Positions 8,684 to 18,306 are shown, counted from the first letter of the stretch. The stretch: DNA of 64,000 bases from Metarhizobium sp017305935 (GCF_029601685.1 NZ_JARRIR010000005.1:186001-250000), one strand, 5' to 3'. Translations and numbers: made by a program. Notes: generated by a model not told the origin, from the letters alone.

Positions 8684-10051
8684 TCAGGGAATCGCCAGCC
8701 GCGTCTTCAGCGCCGTGGTGATCTTCGCCGCCAGCGCCTCGTAATCCTCGTCGAAATGATGCCCGCCCTCGATCGCGACCGATTCGACGCCCTTGTCCTT
8801 CAGCGTCGGGCAGGGATCGTCGTCCTCGTCCGTGCCGTAGATGCATTGCACCAGCTTCGGGTCGATCTTGCCGATGTCCTTGACAGGATCGCCGCCCTTG
8901 CCTTCGCCGTCGACACCCAGCCAGCCCTCGACGGAAATGACGTAATCCACCTGCCGCGACAGCGCCATCAGGGTGATCTGCGGCACGCGCGCCTTGTCCT
9001 TGTCGGAGAGGAGATTGTAGGTGGCGGGCAAGACGTCGGCGCCGAAGGAATAGCCGATCAGCAGCACGTGCTTGACGTTCCATTCGCGCCGGTAGGCATC
9101 CATGATTCGCGACAGGTCGTCTGCGGTCTCCTGCGGCTTGCGCTCCGACCAGAAGTAGCGCAGCGAATCGACCCCGACCACGGGAATCCCTTGCCCTTGC
9201 AAGACCGAGGCGACTTCCTTGTCGAGATCGCGCCAGCCGCCGTCGCCGGAATAGATCACCGCCATGGTGTCGTATTTCGGCTTGGCCTCGAGAATGCTGA
9301 TCGGCAGGCCGAGCGGCTGGTCGGTATTGCCGGCGGCATCGACGCGGTCCGCCAGCATCTGCGCCAGGACGGAAGCGGCGGCGCCCTCCTCGTCGGTCAG
9401 GTCGACGTCGTTATGCGCTTTTTCCAGAGCCGCCGCATGCTCGCGGCCGTCCTTGGGCGCATCCTTCGTCAGCGCGATGGTGACGGTCGCCGGCAGCGGG
9501 CCGTCGGTAAAGCCGTAGACGGTGCGCCCGTTCGCCGTCTGCTTGTCGGCGGGCGTGCAGAGCACCTTCTGCAGCGGAATGCCGGCCTGCGGATCGACGG
9601 CGACCGCCTCGCCAAGCGTCGCCGCCGGGCTCTGGGAAATCATGGCGAGCGCCAGCGCCCCGCCCTCGCCGATGCCGGCGACGATCGGCGGCGCATAAGC
9701 GCTGGTGCCGGAGGCGCGCTGGATCTGCTGGGCCAGCGCCTCGACATCGGAAATCATGTAGACGCAATCGCCCTTGTCCTGCGCCAGCGCCTTGATATAG
9801 GCGGGGAAATCGATGCCGACCACGGCAGCACCCTTGGCGACCAGCGCCTCGGCCTCCTGCTGCTCGGCATCGCCCCAGCCGCCGGCATCCGAGATCAGGA
9901 AGATGTTGGCCTTCGCCGCACCATCCTCCGGCAGCAGGATATGATCGCTGGGGATCATGCCGGTATCGAATTTCTTTTCCTGCGCGATCGCAGGCGTGAG
10001 GGCCGCCGCCGAAAGCAGGGCGGTCAGGAATGCGGCATGTCTTGTCTTCAT
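8684..10051 (-). CDS. acvB: AcvB/VirJ family periplasmic serine hydrolase
   Basis: A 455-residue exported protein (signal peptide about residues 1-24, ending ALTPAIA-Q), the usual AcvB length. The C-terminal half has the alpha/beta-hydrolase nucleophile motif GYSFG and a late histidine in EGGHHFDEDY; a second, degenerate GIGEGG motif lies in the N-terminal half. In Agrobacterium AcvB is needed for virulence and hydrolyses lysyl-phosphatidylglycerol; in several rhizobia it sits beside lpiA/mprF, which makes that lipid. No lpiA gene is adjacent here; upstream is a SulP transporter. Start MKTRHAAFL follows AAGGAG at 12 bases. Converges with the SURF1 gene. Confidence 0.88.
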   Translation of the reverse strand: MKTRHAAFLTALLSAAALTPAIAQEKKFDTGMIPSDHILLPEDGAAKANIFLISDAGGWGDAEQQEAEALVAKGAAVVGIDFPAYIKALAQDKGDCVYMISDVEALAQQIQRASGTSAYAPPIVAGIGEGGALALAMISQSPAATLGEAVAVDPQAGIPLQKVLCTPADKQTANGRTVYGFTDGPLPATVTIALTKDAPKDGREHAAALEKAHNDVDLTDEEGAAASVLAQMLADRVDAAGNTDQPLGLPISILEAKPKYDTMAVIYSGDGGWRDLDKEVASVLQGQGIPVVGVDSLRYFWSERKPQETADDLSRIMDAYRREWNVKHVLLIGYSFGADVLPATYNLLSDKDKARVPQITLMALSRQVDYVISVEGWLGVDGEGKGGDPVKDIGKIDPKLVQCIYGTDEDDDPCPTLKDKGVESVAIEGGHHFDEDYEALAAKITTALKTRLAIP

Positions 10052-10116
10052 GTCAGGCTGCTTTCTCCTTGATAACGATGCCCGCCCTCGCTTCACGCGC
10101 GCATCGCGCAAAAAAC

Positions 10117-11751
10117 CTAAACCGAGTTTTCGCCGAGGCCAAGCCGCTTCGACAGAAGGGCGACGGCATCGTCGACGCTGAAGGCGCCGCGCGCCGCCAT
10201 GTCGACGGCGCCCGCCGCCGACAGCAGGTCGCGCACGCGATCATGGACACGCGCATAGACGACATCGCGGCCGGAGCGGCGCATGGCCGCGTCGAATTCC
10301 TGCAACGCATCCAGCGCCGTGCTGTCGAGATCGAAGGTTTCCTCCAGGCTGACGACGATTCCGCGCGCCGCGACGGCCAGCCGCGCCTTGCGCGCCACCT
10401 CGCCCAGCACCGGATCGGCGTTGCCGAAAAACAGGGGCTGCGCCGGCCTGAGGATGACGATATCCGCCACCGGCGCCGCATCTGGATGGCGGTCAATGTC
10501 GACGAAATCATGTCCGCCGCGCAGGCGGCCGAGCAGGATGACGTGACGGGAACTGAGGCGATGCACCAGCAGCAGGAAGGACAGGGCGATGGCGATCAGC
10601 ATGCCATTGAGGATACCGGCGAGAAAAACGCCGAGGGCGGCGATGATCGCCAGGTACTGGTCGCGGTCGACGCGATTCAATTGCACGAAGGGCGTGGGAT
10701 CGAGCGCATGCAGGAGCGCCGCGATGACGACCGCCGCCAGCACCGGCTCCGGCAGGCGCGCGATGATTTCAAGCCCGAAGCCGACGAGCAGCGCCAGCAG
10801 GATCGCCGCAAACAGCGCCGCGAACCGGCTTTGCGCGCCCGCCGCCTCGCTGGCCGACCCCGCCGAGAACCCGGCCCCGACCGGCATGCCGCGCATCAGG
10901 GCGCTGGCGAGATTGGCAAGGCCAAGCGCGCGCAACTCCTGGTCGGCATCGACGGCATCGCCTCGGCGCAGGGACAGCGAGCGCACCGTGCCCCAGGATT
11001 CGGCAAACAGGATCAGCACCAACGGCAGGCAAAGCCGCGCCACATGCGGCAGGTCCGCCGCCGCGAAATCCGGCAGGCCCGGCAGCAGCAAAACGAAATC
11101 CATCCGCCCGACGCTGGCGACGCCATGGGCCTCGAGATCGAACAGCATGGCCGCGACGATCGCCGCCGCCAGCACCAGCGCAGCGCCTGGAAGACGTGGA
11201 AAGCGCCGCGACACGATCAGCGCCGCCAGCGCCGCAACGCCGACGGCGAGGCTCGACCCGTTCCACTCGGCCGCACGTCGCAGCGTCTCGCCAAGAATAT
11301 GAAAGGGATCCCGGCCCGCCACGGCGACGCCGGTCAGCAGCGGCAATTGCCGGATGATGATGCTGAGCGCCAGGGCGAAGGCGAAGCCGCGCAACACCGG
11401 CCGGGCGATGAAGCTGGCAAGCGCCCCGAGCCGCAGCAGCGACGCGCCGAGGAACAGCAGCCCGACCAGCCCGGTGGCGATCACCGCCAGCGTCGATTTT
11501 TCCGCCACCGAAAGCGCCGGGTCGGCCAGGATAGCGGCGAGGATCACCGCCGAGGACGAGGTCGGCGCGACGATGGCGAAGCGGCTGCGGCCGAACAGGC
11601 CGTAGACGAAACAGCCGGCTATCGCCGCCGCCAGTCCCTGAGCCGTATCAAGCCCGGCAAGCCCGGCATAGGCGACCGCCTCCGGCAGCAGCAGGCCGGC
11701 TATCGCCACCCCCGCACCGAAATCGCGCCCCCATGCCCCCGCCCCGCTCAT
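10117..11751 (-). CDS. SulP family anion transporter with C-terminal STAS domain
   Basis: A 544-residue protein with about 10-12 membrane helices (residues 10-400) and a cytoplasmic STAS domain (about 425-540). The entry segment LLLPEAVAYAGLAGL and FGRSRFAIVAPTSSSAVILA match the SulP family, which carries sulfate, bicarbonate or dicarboxylates. The substrate is not evident. Its ATG overlaps the stop of the DUF1003 gene by ATGA, so the two are coupled; acvB follows after 65 bases. Confidence 0.88.
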   Translation of the reverse strand: MSGAGAWGRDFGAGVAIAGLLLPEAVAYAGLAGLDTAQGLAAAIAGCFVYGLFGRSRFAIVAPTSSSAVILAAILADPALSVAEKSTLAVIATGLVGLLFLGASLLRLGALASFIARPVLRGFAFALALSIIIRQLPLLTGVAVAGRDPFHILGETLRRAAEWNGSSLAVGVAALAALIVSRRFPRLPGAALVLAAAIVAAMLFDLEAHGVASVGRMDFVLLLPGLPDFAAADLPHVARLCLPLVLILFAESWGTVRSLSLRRGDAVDADQELRALGLANLASALMRGMPVGAGFSAGSASEAAGAQSRFAALFAAILLALLVGFGLEIIARLPEPVLAAVVIAALLHALDPTPFVQLNRVDRDQYLAIIAALGVFLAGILNGMLIAIALSFLLLVHRLSSRHVILLGRLRGGHDFVDIDRHPDAAPVADIVILRPAQPLFFGNADPVLGEVARKARLAVAARGIVVSLEETFDLDSTALDALQEFDAAMRRSGRDVVYARVHDRVRDLLSAAGAVDMAARGAFSVDDAVALLSKRLGLGENSV

Positions 11752-12476
11752 GGCGCGCGACGATCCCGCGAGAATTCATCGAACAGTTCGAGCTGCGCCT
11801 CCTGGATCTCCGACAGACGCTCCCACTGGCCGATCAGGATGCGATCCAGCTTCTCGTGCAGGTGGCGGATCTCCAGCTCTGCCTTGAGGTTGATCTGGTA
11901 GTCGTTCTGCGAACGCAGCCGGTCCTTCTCCTCCTGCCGCCGCTGGCTCATCATGATCAACGGTGCCTGGAAGGCGGCGATCATCGACAGCAGCAGGTTG
12001 AGCAGGATGAAGGGATAGGGATCGAAATCCTGCCGCAGGATCGGCAGCGCATTCACGGCCATCCAGACGATCATGAAGCCGAGAAAGGCGAGGATGAAGG
12101 TCCAGGAGCCGGCGAAGCTGGCGGTGCGATCGGCGATGCGGTCGCCGAGCGTCACCGCCTCGCGATAGGTCTCCTCGGTGTTTTCGGTGACCATGACATG
12201 TTGCGACAGGCTGTCGATCACCTCACGGTCGAGCCGTGTCAGCTCGCCACGCTCGCGGCGGATCATCTCCTCGACCGAACGGCGACGGACGTCATGCAGG
12301 TCGTCACGGCAGATCCAGCCGGTCTCGCGCCAATCGGGGTCTGCCTTGTCGAGCTCGCCGGCGATGGAATCGCGCACCAGCTCGCAGGAGATCATGTCCG
12401 ACACCGGCTTGCGCTGCTTGCAGATGCCGCAGGTTTCAAGGTGCCTGCGATGGGAAGGCATGCCGTTCTTCGACAT
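11748..12476 (-). CDS. DUF1003 family membrane protein
   Basis: A 242-residue protein starting MSKNGMPSHRRH with a cysteine cluster near the N-terminus (CGICKQRKPVSDMISC) that may bind zinc. Two membrane helices sit at about 130-150 and 163-185, followed by a charged coiled-coil-like tail (SQRRQEEKDRLRSQNDY onward). This is the DUF1003 layout; function is unknown. Start chosen from GGAG 9 bases upstream; 61 bases separate it from nadD. Coupling to the SulP gene suggests a shared membrane role, which is inference. Confidence 0.85.
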   Translation of the reverse strand: MSKNGMPSHRRHLETCGICKQRKPVSDMISCELVRDSIAGELDKADPDWRETGWICRDDLHDVRRRSVEEMIRRERGELTRLDREVIDSLSQHVMVTENTEETYREAVTLGDRIADRTASFAGSWTFILAFLGFMIVWMAVNALPILRQDFDPYPFILLNLLLSMIAAFQAPLIMMSQRRQEEKDRLRSQNDYQINLKAELEIRHLHEKLDRILIGQWERLSEIQEAQLELFDEFSRDRRAP

Positions 12477-12537
12477 CGGCGGGGTCTCCAGTCTGGATGG
12501 CGATTTTTCCGCAGCGGACAGGTTGCCGCCGGTCAGG

Positions 12538-13128
12538 TCAAGAGGGGGACTTGGCGTCACGCAGCGCCGTCGAACTGAGCGTCGAGCGCGGGCCGTGCAG
12601 AAAGGTCCAGGCGGGCGCGGGGCGCTTCCACAACACGCCGGCATCGTCCTCGTCGACACGGGCGAAGGCGAAGCGCTGCGCCATCTTCGAGGAGAGGTAG
12701 GAAAGCGTTGCGCCGGGCCTGTCGACCACCGCGATGGGGAAGGTGTTGGCGATGCCCTGCCAGTTCTGCCAACGGTCGAAGGTCTTCAGGTTGTCGGCGC
12801 CCATGATCCAGATGAAATGCACCTTGGGATTGAGCGCCTTGACGCGGGCCAGCGTCTTGGCGGTGTAGCTGCCGCCCAGCGTCTTCTCGAAGGCCGTCAC
12901 CTTGACACGCGGGTCGCGGGCAATGGCCTCGCTCCAGGCGAGGCGCTCAGCCAGCGGCGCGAGGTTCGAATGGTTCTTCAGCGGATTGCCAGGCGTCACC
13001 ATCCACCAGAGCTGGTCGAGCCCGAGCTTGCGCAGCGCGATGTCGCTGACCAGCACATGGCCCTCATGCGGCGGATTGAAGGAGCCGCCGAACAGGCCGA
13101 CGACCATGCCGGCCTCGGCATGCGGCAT
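12538..13128 (-). CDS. nadD: Nicotinate-nucleotide adenylyltransferase
   Basis: NadD makes deamido-NAD from nicotinate mononucleotide and ATP. The 196-residue protein shows the nucleotidyltransferase motif GGSFNPPHEGH near the N-terminus and the C-terminal SSTALR (ISSTxIR) motif, plus WWMVTPGNPLK, typical of alphaproteobacterial NadD. The start is uncertain: ATG at 13128 (MPHAEAGM) or GTG at 13164, neither with a strong ribosome-binding site. It follows proA closely in the obgE-proB-proA-nadD block. In many rhizobia rsfS and rlmH come next; here DUF1003 and SulP genes do. Confidence 0.92.
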   Translation of the reverse strand: MPHAEAGMVVGLFGGSFNPPHEGHVLVSDIALRKLGLDQLWWMVTPGNPLKNHSNLAPLAERLAWSEAIARDPRVKVTAFEKTLGGSYTAKTLARVKALNPKVHFIWIMGADNLKTFDRWQNWQGIANTFPIAVVDRPGATLSYLSSKMAQRFAFARVDEDDAGVLWKRPAPAWTFLHGPRSTLSSTALRDAKSPS

Positions 13129-13183
13129 GGTCAGGTATCGGCGGGCAATCGGCTCTGTTGTCACGTCACGATCTGGTCTTGCA

Positions 13184-14467
13184 TCATGGCCTGGTTTGGC
13201 CGGTGCCGCGCACGCGGTATTTGAAGGAGGTGAGCTGCTCGACGCCGACAGGCCCGCGCGCATGCATCTTGCCGGTGGCGATGCCGATCTCGCCGCCCAT
13301 GCCGAACTCGCCGCCATCGGCGAATTGCGTCGAGGCATTGTGCAAGAGGATGGCCGAATCGATCTCGCGGAAGAAGCGCTCGACGACTTCGGGGTCTTCG
13401 GCGATCACCGCCTCGGTGTGATGCGAGGAATAGCGGTCGATATGCGCGATGGCTCCGGTTACGCCATCGACCAGCGCCACCGAGATCACCGCGTCGAGAT
13501 ATTCGGTGCGCCAATCCTCTTCCGTCGCCGGCTTGAGGCCCGGCAGCAGCGCCAGCACATCGGCCGAGGCGCGGATTTCGCAGCCGGCTTTTTGCAAGGC
13601 TTCGATAAGCGGCTTCAGATGCGTGGCCGCGACGGCGCGGTCGATCAGCAAGGTTTCGGCCGCGCCGCAGACGCCGGTACGGCGCATCTTGGCGTTGACG
13701 ACAATCTTCAGCGCCATGTCGAGATCACCAGAGGCATCGACATAGACATGGCAGAGACCTTCGAGATGGGCGAAGACCGGCACGCGCGCTTCCGATTGGA
13801 CGCGGCCGACGAGGCTCTTGCCGCCGCGCGGCACGATGACGTCGATGGCGCCGTTCAGGCCCGACAGCATGGCGCCGACGGCGGCGCGGTCTGTGGTCGG
13901 CACGAGCTGGATCGCGTCCTCCGGCAGGCCAGCCTGCTTCAGGCCTCGCTGAAGGCAGGCATGGATCGCCCGCGACGACTGCGCCGAATCGGAACCGCCT
14001 CGCAGGATGACGGCATTGCCGGCCTTGAGGCACAGCGCCCCGGCATCGGCGGTCACATTCGGGCGGCTTTCATAGATGACGCCGATGACGCCGAGCGGCG
14101 TGCGCACCCGCTCGATATGCAGCCCGTTCGGCCGGTCCCATTCGGCAATGATATCGCCGACCGGATCCTGGAAGGCGGCGATGGCGCGGATGCCCTCGGC
14201 CATGTCGGCGATGCGCTTTTCGGAAAGCGTCAGCCGGTCGACGAAGGAGGGCAGCATGGCGCTGCCTTCGGTCGCCTTGAGATCGGCCGCATTGGCGGCG
14301 AGGATCTCGGGCGTGGCGGCGACGATGGCGTCGGCCATCGCATTCAGCGCCCGGTTCTTGGCGTCAGTGCTCGCCATGGCCAATGGTCGGCTCGCGGCCT
14401 TGGCACGGGCGCCGATGTCCTGCATCAGCGCGTCGATCCCGCCAGTCTGCGATACCGTATCAAGCAT
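13184..14467 (-). CDS. proA: Gamma-glutamyl phosphate reductase
   Basis: A 427-residue aldehyde-dehydrogenase-fold enzyme of normal ProA length. The catalytic cysteine is in RRTGVCGAAETLL, and the conserved segments GVIGVIYESRPNVT and AGNAVILRGGS are present. It reduces gamma-glutamyl phosphate to the semialdehyde with NADPH in proline synthesis. The start codon lies inside the end of proB (8-base overlap), consistent with co-translation of the two successive enzymes. Confidence 0.96.
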   Translation of the reverse strand: MLDTVSQTGGIDALMQDIGARAKAASRPLAMASTDAKNRALNAMADAIVAATPEILAANAADLKATEGSAMLPSFVDRLTLSEKRIADMAEGIRAIAAFQDPVGDIIAEWDRPNGLHIERVRTPLGVIGVIYESRPNVTADAGALCLKAGNAVILRGGSDSAQSSRAIHACLQRGLKQAGLPEDAIQLVPTTDRAAVGAMLSGLNGAIDVIVPRGGKSLVGRVQSEARVPVFAHLEGLCHVYVDASGDLDMALKIVVNAKMRRTGVCGAAETLLIDRAVAATHLKPLIEALQKAGCEIRASADVLALLPGLKPATEEDWRTEYLDAVISVALVDGVTGAIAHIDRYSSHHTEAVIAEDPEVVERFFREIDSAILLHNASTQFADGGEFGMGGEIGIATGKMHARGPVGVEQLTSFKYRVRGTGQTRP

Positions 14468-15623
14468 GGGTTGCGTCCTTCTCCTCTTGGACCCTCAGAA
14501 TCGTGGTCACCATGTCGTCGCGATGCACCATGGCGGCGCGGCCGGCATAACCGAGGATGGCCTCGATCTCACCCGACTTGCGCCCGGTGATCTGGCGCGC
14601 CTCGACGGCGTCGTAGCTGGCAAGCCCGCGCGCGATCTCGCGGCCCTCAGGCCCGATGATCGCCACGGTATCGCCACGCTCGAACTGGCCGACGACGCTG
14701 CGCACGCCCGCCGGCAGCAGGCTCTTGCCCGTGGCCAGCGCCGTCACCGCCCCGGCATCGACATGCAGGGAACCGGCCGGCTGCAACTGCCCGGCAATCC
14801 AGGTCTTGCGCGCCGTCACCGGCGTGCCGGAAGCGGCAAACAGCGAGCAGCGCGCCCCATCCTCGATGGCGCGCAGCGGATGCTCCGGCTTGCCCGAAGC
14901 GATGATCATGGCGCAGCCCGCGCCCGTGGCGATCTTGCCGGCATCGATCTTGGTGCGCATGCCGCCACGCGACAGTTCCGAGGCAGCACCCCCCGCCATC
15001 GCCTCGATCTCCGGCGTGATCGCCGCGATCGTGTCGAGGAAACGCGCCTCGGGATCGAGATGCGGCGGCGCGGTGTAGAGACCGTCGATATCGGAGAGCA
15101 GCACCAGAAGATCGGCGCCGGTCATGGTGGCGACGCGCGCCGCCAGCCGGTCGTTGTCGCCATAGCGAATCTCGGTTGTCGCCACCGTGTCGTTCTCGTT
15201 GATGATCGGCACGGCGCCGAGCTTCAGCAGTTGGTTGATGGTGGCGCGGGCATTGAGATAGCGGCGGCGCTCCTCGGTGTCGCCAAGCGTCAGCAGGATC
15301 TGCCCCGCGACGATGTTGTCATGCGACAGGCTGTGCGTCCAGGCGCGCGCCAGCGCGATCTGGCCGACGGCGGCCGCCGCCTGGCTTTCCTCCAGCTTCA
15401 GTGCGCCGGAGGGCAGGTCGAGCACCGTGCGGCCCATGGCAATCGCCCCGGAAGAGACGACGAGCACATCCACGCCCTTCGCCTTCAGTCCCGCGATATC
15501 GGCGCACATGGCATCCAGCCAGGCCTGCTTCAGGCCGCTCCCGCGATCGACCAGCAAAGCGGAACCGATCTTGATGACGATACGCTTGTAGCGGGCGAGC
15601 GAAGGCGCGGCCATGCGACTCAT
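14460..15623 (-). CDS. proB: Glutamate 5-kinase with C-terminal PUA domain
   Basis: This 387-residue protein has the amino-acid kinase domain (about 10-265) with KIGSALLVD, VSSGAIAMG, PIINENDTV and GGMRTKIDAGK, followed by a PUA domain (about 285-365, RSVVGQFERGDTVAI). It phosphorylates glutamate in the first step of proline synthesis and is usually inhibited by proline. It overlaps obgE by 4 bases and proA by 8, so the three form a tight operon. Confidence 0.96.
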   Translation of the reverse strand: MSRMAAPSLARYKRIVIKIGSALLVDRGSGLKQAWLDAMCADIAGLKAKGVDVLVVSSGAIAMGRTVLDLPSGALKLEESQAAAAVGQIALARAWTHSLSHDNIVAGQILLTLGDTEERRRYLNARATINQLLKLGAVPIINENDTVATTEIRYGDNDRLAARVATMTGADLLVLLSDIDGLYTAPPHLDPEARFLDTIAAITPEIEAMAGGAASELSRGGMRTKIDAGKIATGAGCAMIIASGKPEHPLRAIEDGARCSLFAASGTPVTARKTWIAGQLQPAGSLHVDAGAVTALATGKSLLPAGVRSVVGQFERGDTVAIIGPEGREIARGLASYDAVEARQITGRKSGEIEAILGYAGRAAMVHRDDMVTTILRVQEEKDATHA

Positions 15624-16684
15624 TCCTCGTCCGACAGCGTATCGGCATCCGTCTCCGGCACGCTGCGATCCGGCAGCGCTGTATCGCCGCCTTCGGCGGC
15701 CGAAACGATGATGTCGCGCAGCGCCCTGAGCGCTTCGAGCATGCCCTCGCCGGTGGCGGCCGACAAAAGCAGCGGCGGCCGGCCGCAGGCCTTTTCCAGT
15801 TCCTTGGCCTTCTTCTTGCGCTCCTTGTCGTCGAGCAGGTCGATCTGCGAAAGCGCCACGATCTCCGGCTTGTCGATCAACTCGCCGCCATAGGCCTCCA
15901 GCTCGGTTTTCACCGTCTTGTAGGCCTTGCCGACCTTCTCTTCCTGCGCCGAGACCAGATGCAGCAGCACGCGGGTGCGCTCCACATGGCCGAGGAAACG
16001 GTCGCCGATGCCCACGCCCTCATGCGCGCCCTCGATCAGGCCGGGAATATCGGCCAGCACGAATTCGCGCCCGTCGATGGTGGCGACGCCGAGGTTGGGA
16101 TGCAGCGTGGTGAAGGGATAGTTGGCGATCTTCGGCCGCGCCCGGGTCACCGTCGCCAGGAAAGTGGACTTGCCGGCATTCGGCAGGCCGACCAGGCCGG
16201 CATCGGCGATCAGCTTCAGATGCAGCCAGATGGTCTTTTCCTCGCCTTCCTGGCCGGGATTGGCCCAGTTCGGCGCCTGGTTGGTCGAGGATTTGAAATA
16301 GGCATTGCCGAAACCGCCATTGCCGCCCTTGGCAAGCCGGAAGCGCTGGCCTTCCTTGGTGAGGTCGACGATCAGCGTCTCGCCGTCCTCTTCCAGCACC
16401 TGCGTTCCCACAGGCACTTTCAGCGTCACGTCGGCGCCGTTGGCGCCGGTGCGGTTGCGGCCCATGCCGTGCGTGCCGATCTTGGCCTTGAAATGCTGCT
16501 GGAAACGGAAGTCGATCAGCGTGTTCAGCCCGTTGACCGCCTCGACCCAGACATCGCCGCCCCGGCCGCCATCGCCGCCGTCCGGCCCGCCGAATTCAAC
16601 GAATTTTTCGCGGCGGAACGACACGGCGCCTGCGCCGCCATCGCCGGAGCGAATATAAACCTTTGCTTCGTCGAGAAATTTCAT
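15620..16684 (-). CDS. obgE: Obg family GTPase ObgE/CgtA
   Basis: A 354-residue essential GTPase linked to 50S assembly. The glycine-rich OBG domain fills residues 1-158 (GDGGAGAVSFRREKFVEFGG), and the G domain follows with G1 GLPNAGKST, G3 DIPGLIEGA and a SQIDLLDD version of G4. A short acidic tail ends the protein. It is the first gene of a leftward series with proB, proA and nadD. Confidence 0.96.
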   Translation of the reverse strand: MKFLDEAKVYIRSGDGGAGAVSFRREKFVEFGGPDGGDGGRGGDVWVEAVNGLNTLIDFRFQQHFKAKIGTHGMGRNRTGANGADVTLKVPVGTQVLEEDGETLIVDLTKEGQRFRLAKGGNGGFGNAYFKSSTNQAPNWANPGQEGEEKTIWLHLKLIADAGLVGLPNAGKSTFLATVTRARPKIANYPFTTLHPNLGVATIDGREFVLADIPGLIEGAHEGVGIGDRFLGHVERTRVLLHLVSAQEEKVGKAYKTVKTELEAYGGELIDKPEIVALSQIDLLDDKERKKKAKELEKACGRPPLLLSAATGEGMLEALRALRDIIVSAAEGGDTALPDRSVPETDADTLSDEE

Positions 16685-16769
16685 TGCGTGGCCGATCGTA
16701 TTGTGTCTGGTTTCTTGGAAAACGTGCCGCTCTCGATATCGCCAGCGGCAGCGGAGGTCAAAGATTATC

Positions 16770-17636
16770 GTGAAGCTCGCGTCTTATAACATACAGTTCG
16801 GCGTCGGTCTCGACGGCCGCTACGACCCGGCCCGCATCGCAAAAAGCCTCAACGGCGCCGATATCGTCTGCCTGCAGGAGGTGACGCGCGGCTTCCATGC
16901 CAATGGTTATGCCGACCTCGCGGCAACCATGGCCGATCTGTTTGCCGGCTACCATTCCGTGTTCAGCGCGCCCGCCGACGTCTATCTCGGCATGATCGAG
17001 ACGGAGGACGGAAAGCGCGTCGCGCGGCGGCTGCAATTCGGCAATATGGTGCTGTCGCGCTGGCCGATCCTGTCGGTGCGCACCCTGCTTCTGCCGCGCG
17101 CCCGCACCTTCGACAAGCTGAACGTGCAGCGCTGCGCCACCGAGGCGCTGATCGATGCGCCGGGCGGGCCCTTGCGGGTCTATTCCGTGCATCTCGACCA
17201 CGTCTCGCCGGAGGAGCGCATTGCCCAGATTGGCGAATTGAAGGCGCGCGCCAATCTTTATGTCGAGGAAGGCGGCGGCCTGACGGGCGGGGCCGATCTG
17301 GACCTGCCGACCCTGCCGATGCCGGAGGATTACGTGCTGATGGGCGATTTCAACATGCAGCCGGAATCGCCTGAATATGTGGCGATGACCGGCCCGGTCG
17401 ATGCCTATTACGGCCGCGTGGCGCGCCATCCCCATCCCGTCGACGCGCTCGACCGCATGGGCCGCCTGACGCCCGGTTGCTATAGCTGGATGGACCCCAG
17501 GGAGACGTCGAGCCGGCTGCATCTGGATTACGCCTTCATCAGTTGCGGCCTGCTGCCGCGCCTTAAGGATGCCCATGTCGATCTGGAGCCGCAGGGCTCG
17601 GATCATTTCCCGGTCTGGCTGGAACTGGCGGACTAA
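16770..17636 (+). CDS. Endonuclease/exonuclease/phosphatase family protein
   Basis: A 288-residue protein with the EEP fold: LASYNIQFG near the start, the catalytic glutamate in DIVCLQEV, VYSVHLDH, the active-site GDFNMQPESPEY and the final SDHFPVW. Such enzymes cleave phosphodiesters in DNA, RNA or lipids, so the substrate is open. GTG start at 16770 has GGAGG 12 bases upstream. Divergent from obgE with an 85-bp spacer. No signal peptide is visible. Confidence 0.85.
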   Translation: MKLASYNIQFGVGLDGRYDPARIAKSLNGADIVCLQEVTRGFHANGYADLAATMADLFAGYHSVFSAPADVYLGMIETEDGKRVARRLQFGNMVLSRWPILSVRTLLLPRARTFDKLNVQRCATEALIDAPGGPLRVYSVHLDHVSPEERIAQIGELKARANLYVEEGGGLTGGADLDLPTLPMPEDYVLMGDFNMQPESPEYVAMTGPVDAYYGRVARHPHPVDALDRMGRLTPGCYSWMDPRETSSRLHLDYAFISCGLLPRLKDAHVDLEPQGSDHFPVWLELAD

Positions 17637-17718
17637 GCCTTTCACGGAGCCGGGAACACCCGGTGCATGCATCACGAAGAGGGAACGCCGCGCAAGCGGC
17701 GGTCCCCTTTTCAAAAGC

Positions 17719-18306
17719 TCACGGTCGCGGCGCCGGACGAAAATCCCCGGCTTCCAGAACCGTGTCGATATGCAGCACCATCGCCTGGCGGGCGGTGGAA
17801 TAGACATCCGAGCAGCCGGTCAGGTGGAAGCCGAACTTCTCCTGCACCCGCAGCGAGGCGCGGTTGTCAGCAAAGAAGCCGGAATGCAGCGTCACATCCG
17901 GTAGCCGGCTCAGGAACCGCCCGATGGCGGCCGAAACGGCCTCCGTCATATAGCCCTTGCCCCAATGGCCGCTATCGAGCCAGTAGCCGAGATACCAGAC
18001 GCCCTTGCGCAATTCGAGCGAGACGGTGCCGATATGGCGGTCGTCCGGCGTCGTCACCGCAAAAGTCCAGTCCGGCAAGACGGCTGCGACCCGCGGCAGC
18101 AGCCATTCCAGCGCATCCTGCTTGTAATAGGGCATCGGCACGCGGCGCAGCATGCGCGCGATGGAGAAATCGCGAAACGAGGCGGCGATCGCCTCGGCAT
18201 CGTCGAGCCGATGCGGCCGCAGCCGCAGCCGGGCCGTTTCAATGACCGGGCACGGGCCCGCCGCGCGATTGACGTCGTGGGCCTGATTGTACTGTGCGGC
18301 GCTCAT
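17719..18306 (-). CDS. GNAT family N-acetyltransferase
   Basis: A 195-residue RimJ/RimL-like acetyltransferase. The order ETARLRLRPHRLDDAEAIA, then WYLGYWLDSGHWGKGYMTEA for acetyl-CoA binding, then NRASLRVQEKFGF, is typical of ribosomal-protein or small-molecule acetyltransferases. The substrate is unknown. The ATG overlaps the stop of the preceding acetyltransferase gene (ATGA), so the two paralogues are translated together. A GGGAGGG ribosome-binding site lies within the end of that gene. Confidence 0.86.
   Translation of the reverse strand: MSAAQYNQAHDVNRAAGPCPVIETARLRLRPHRLDDAEAIAASFRDFSIARMLRRVPMPYYKQDALEWLLPRVAAVLPDWTFAVTTPDDRHIGTVSLELRKGVWYLGYWLDSGHWGKGYMTEAVSAAIGRFLSRLPDVTLHSGFFADNRASLRVQEKFGFHLTGCSDVYSTARQAMVLHIDTVLEAGDFRPAPRP

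Noticed and set aside
10052..10116. Another copy of the RIME-like family between sulP and acvB
   Set aside because: It shares only short pieces (GCGCAAAA, GATAACGATGC) and lacks matched arms.
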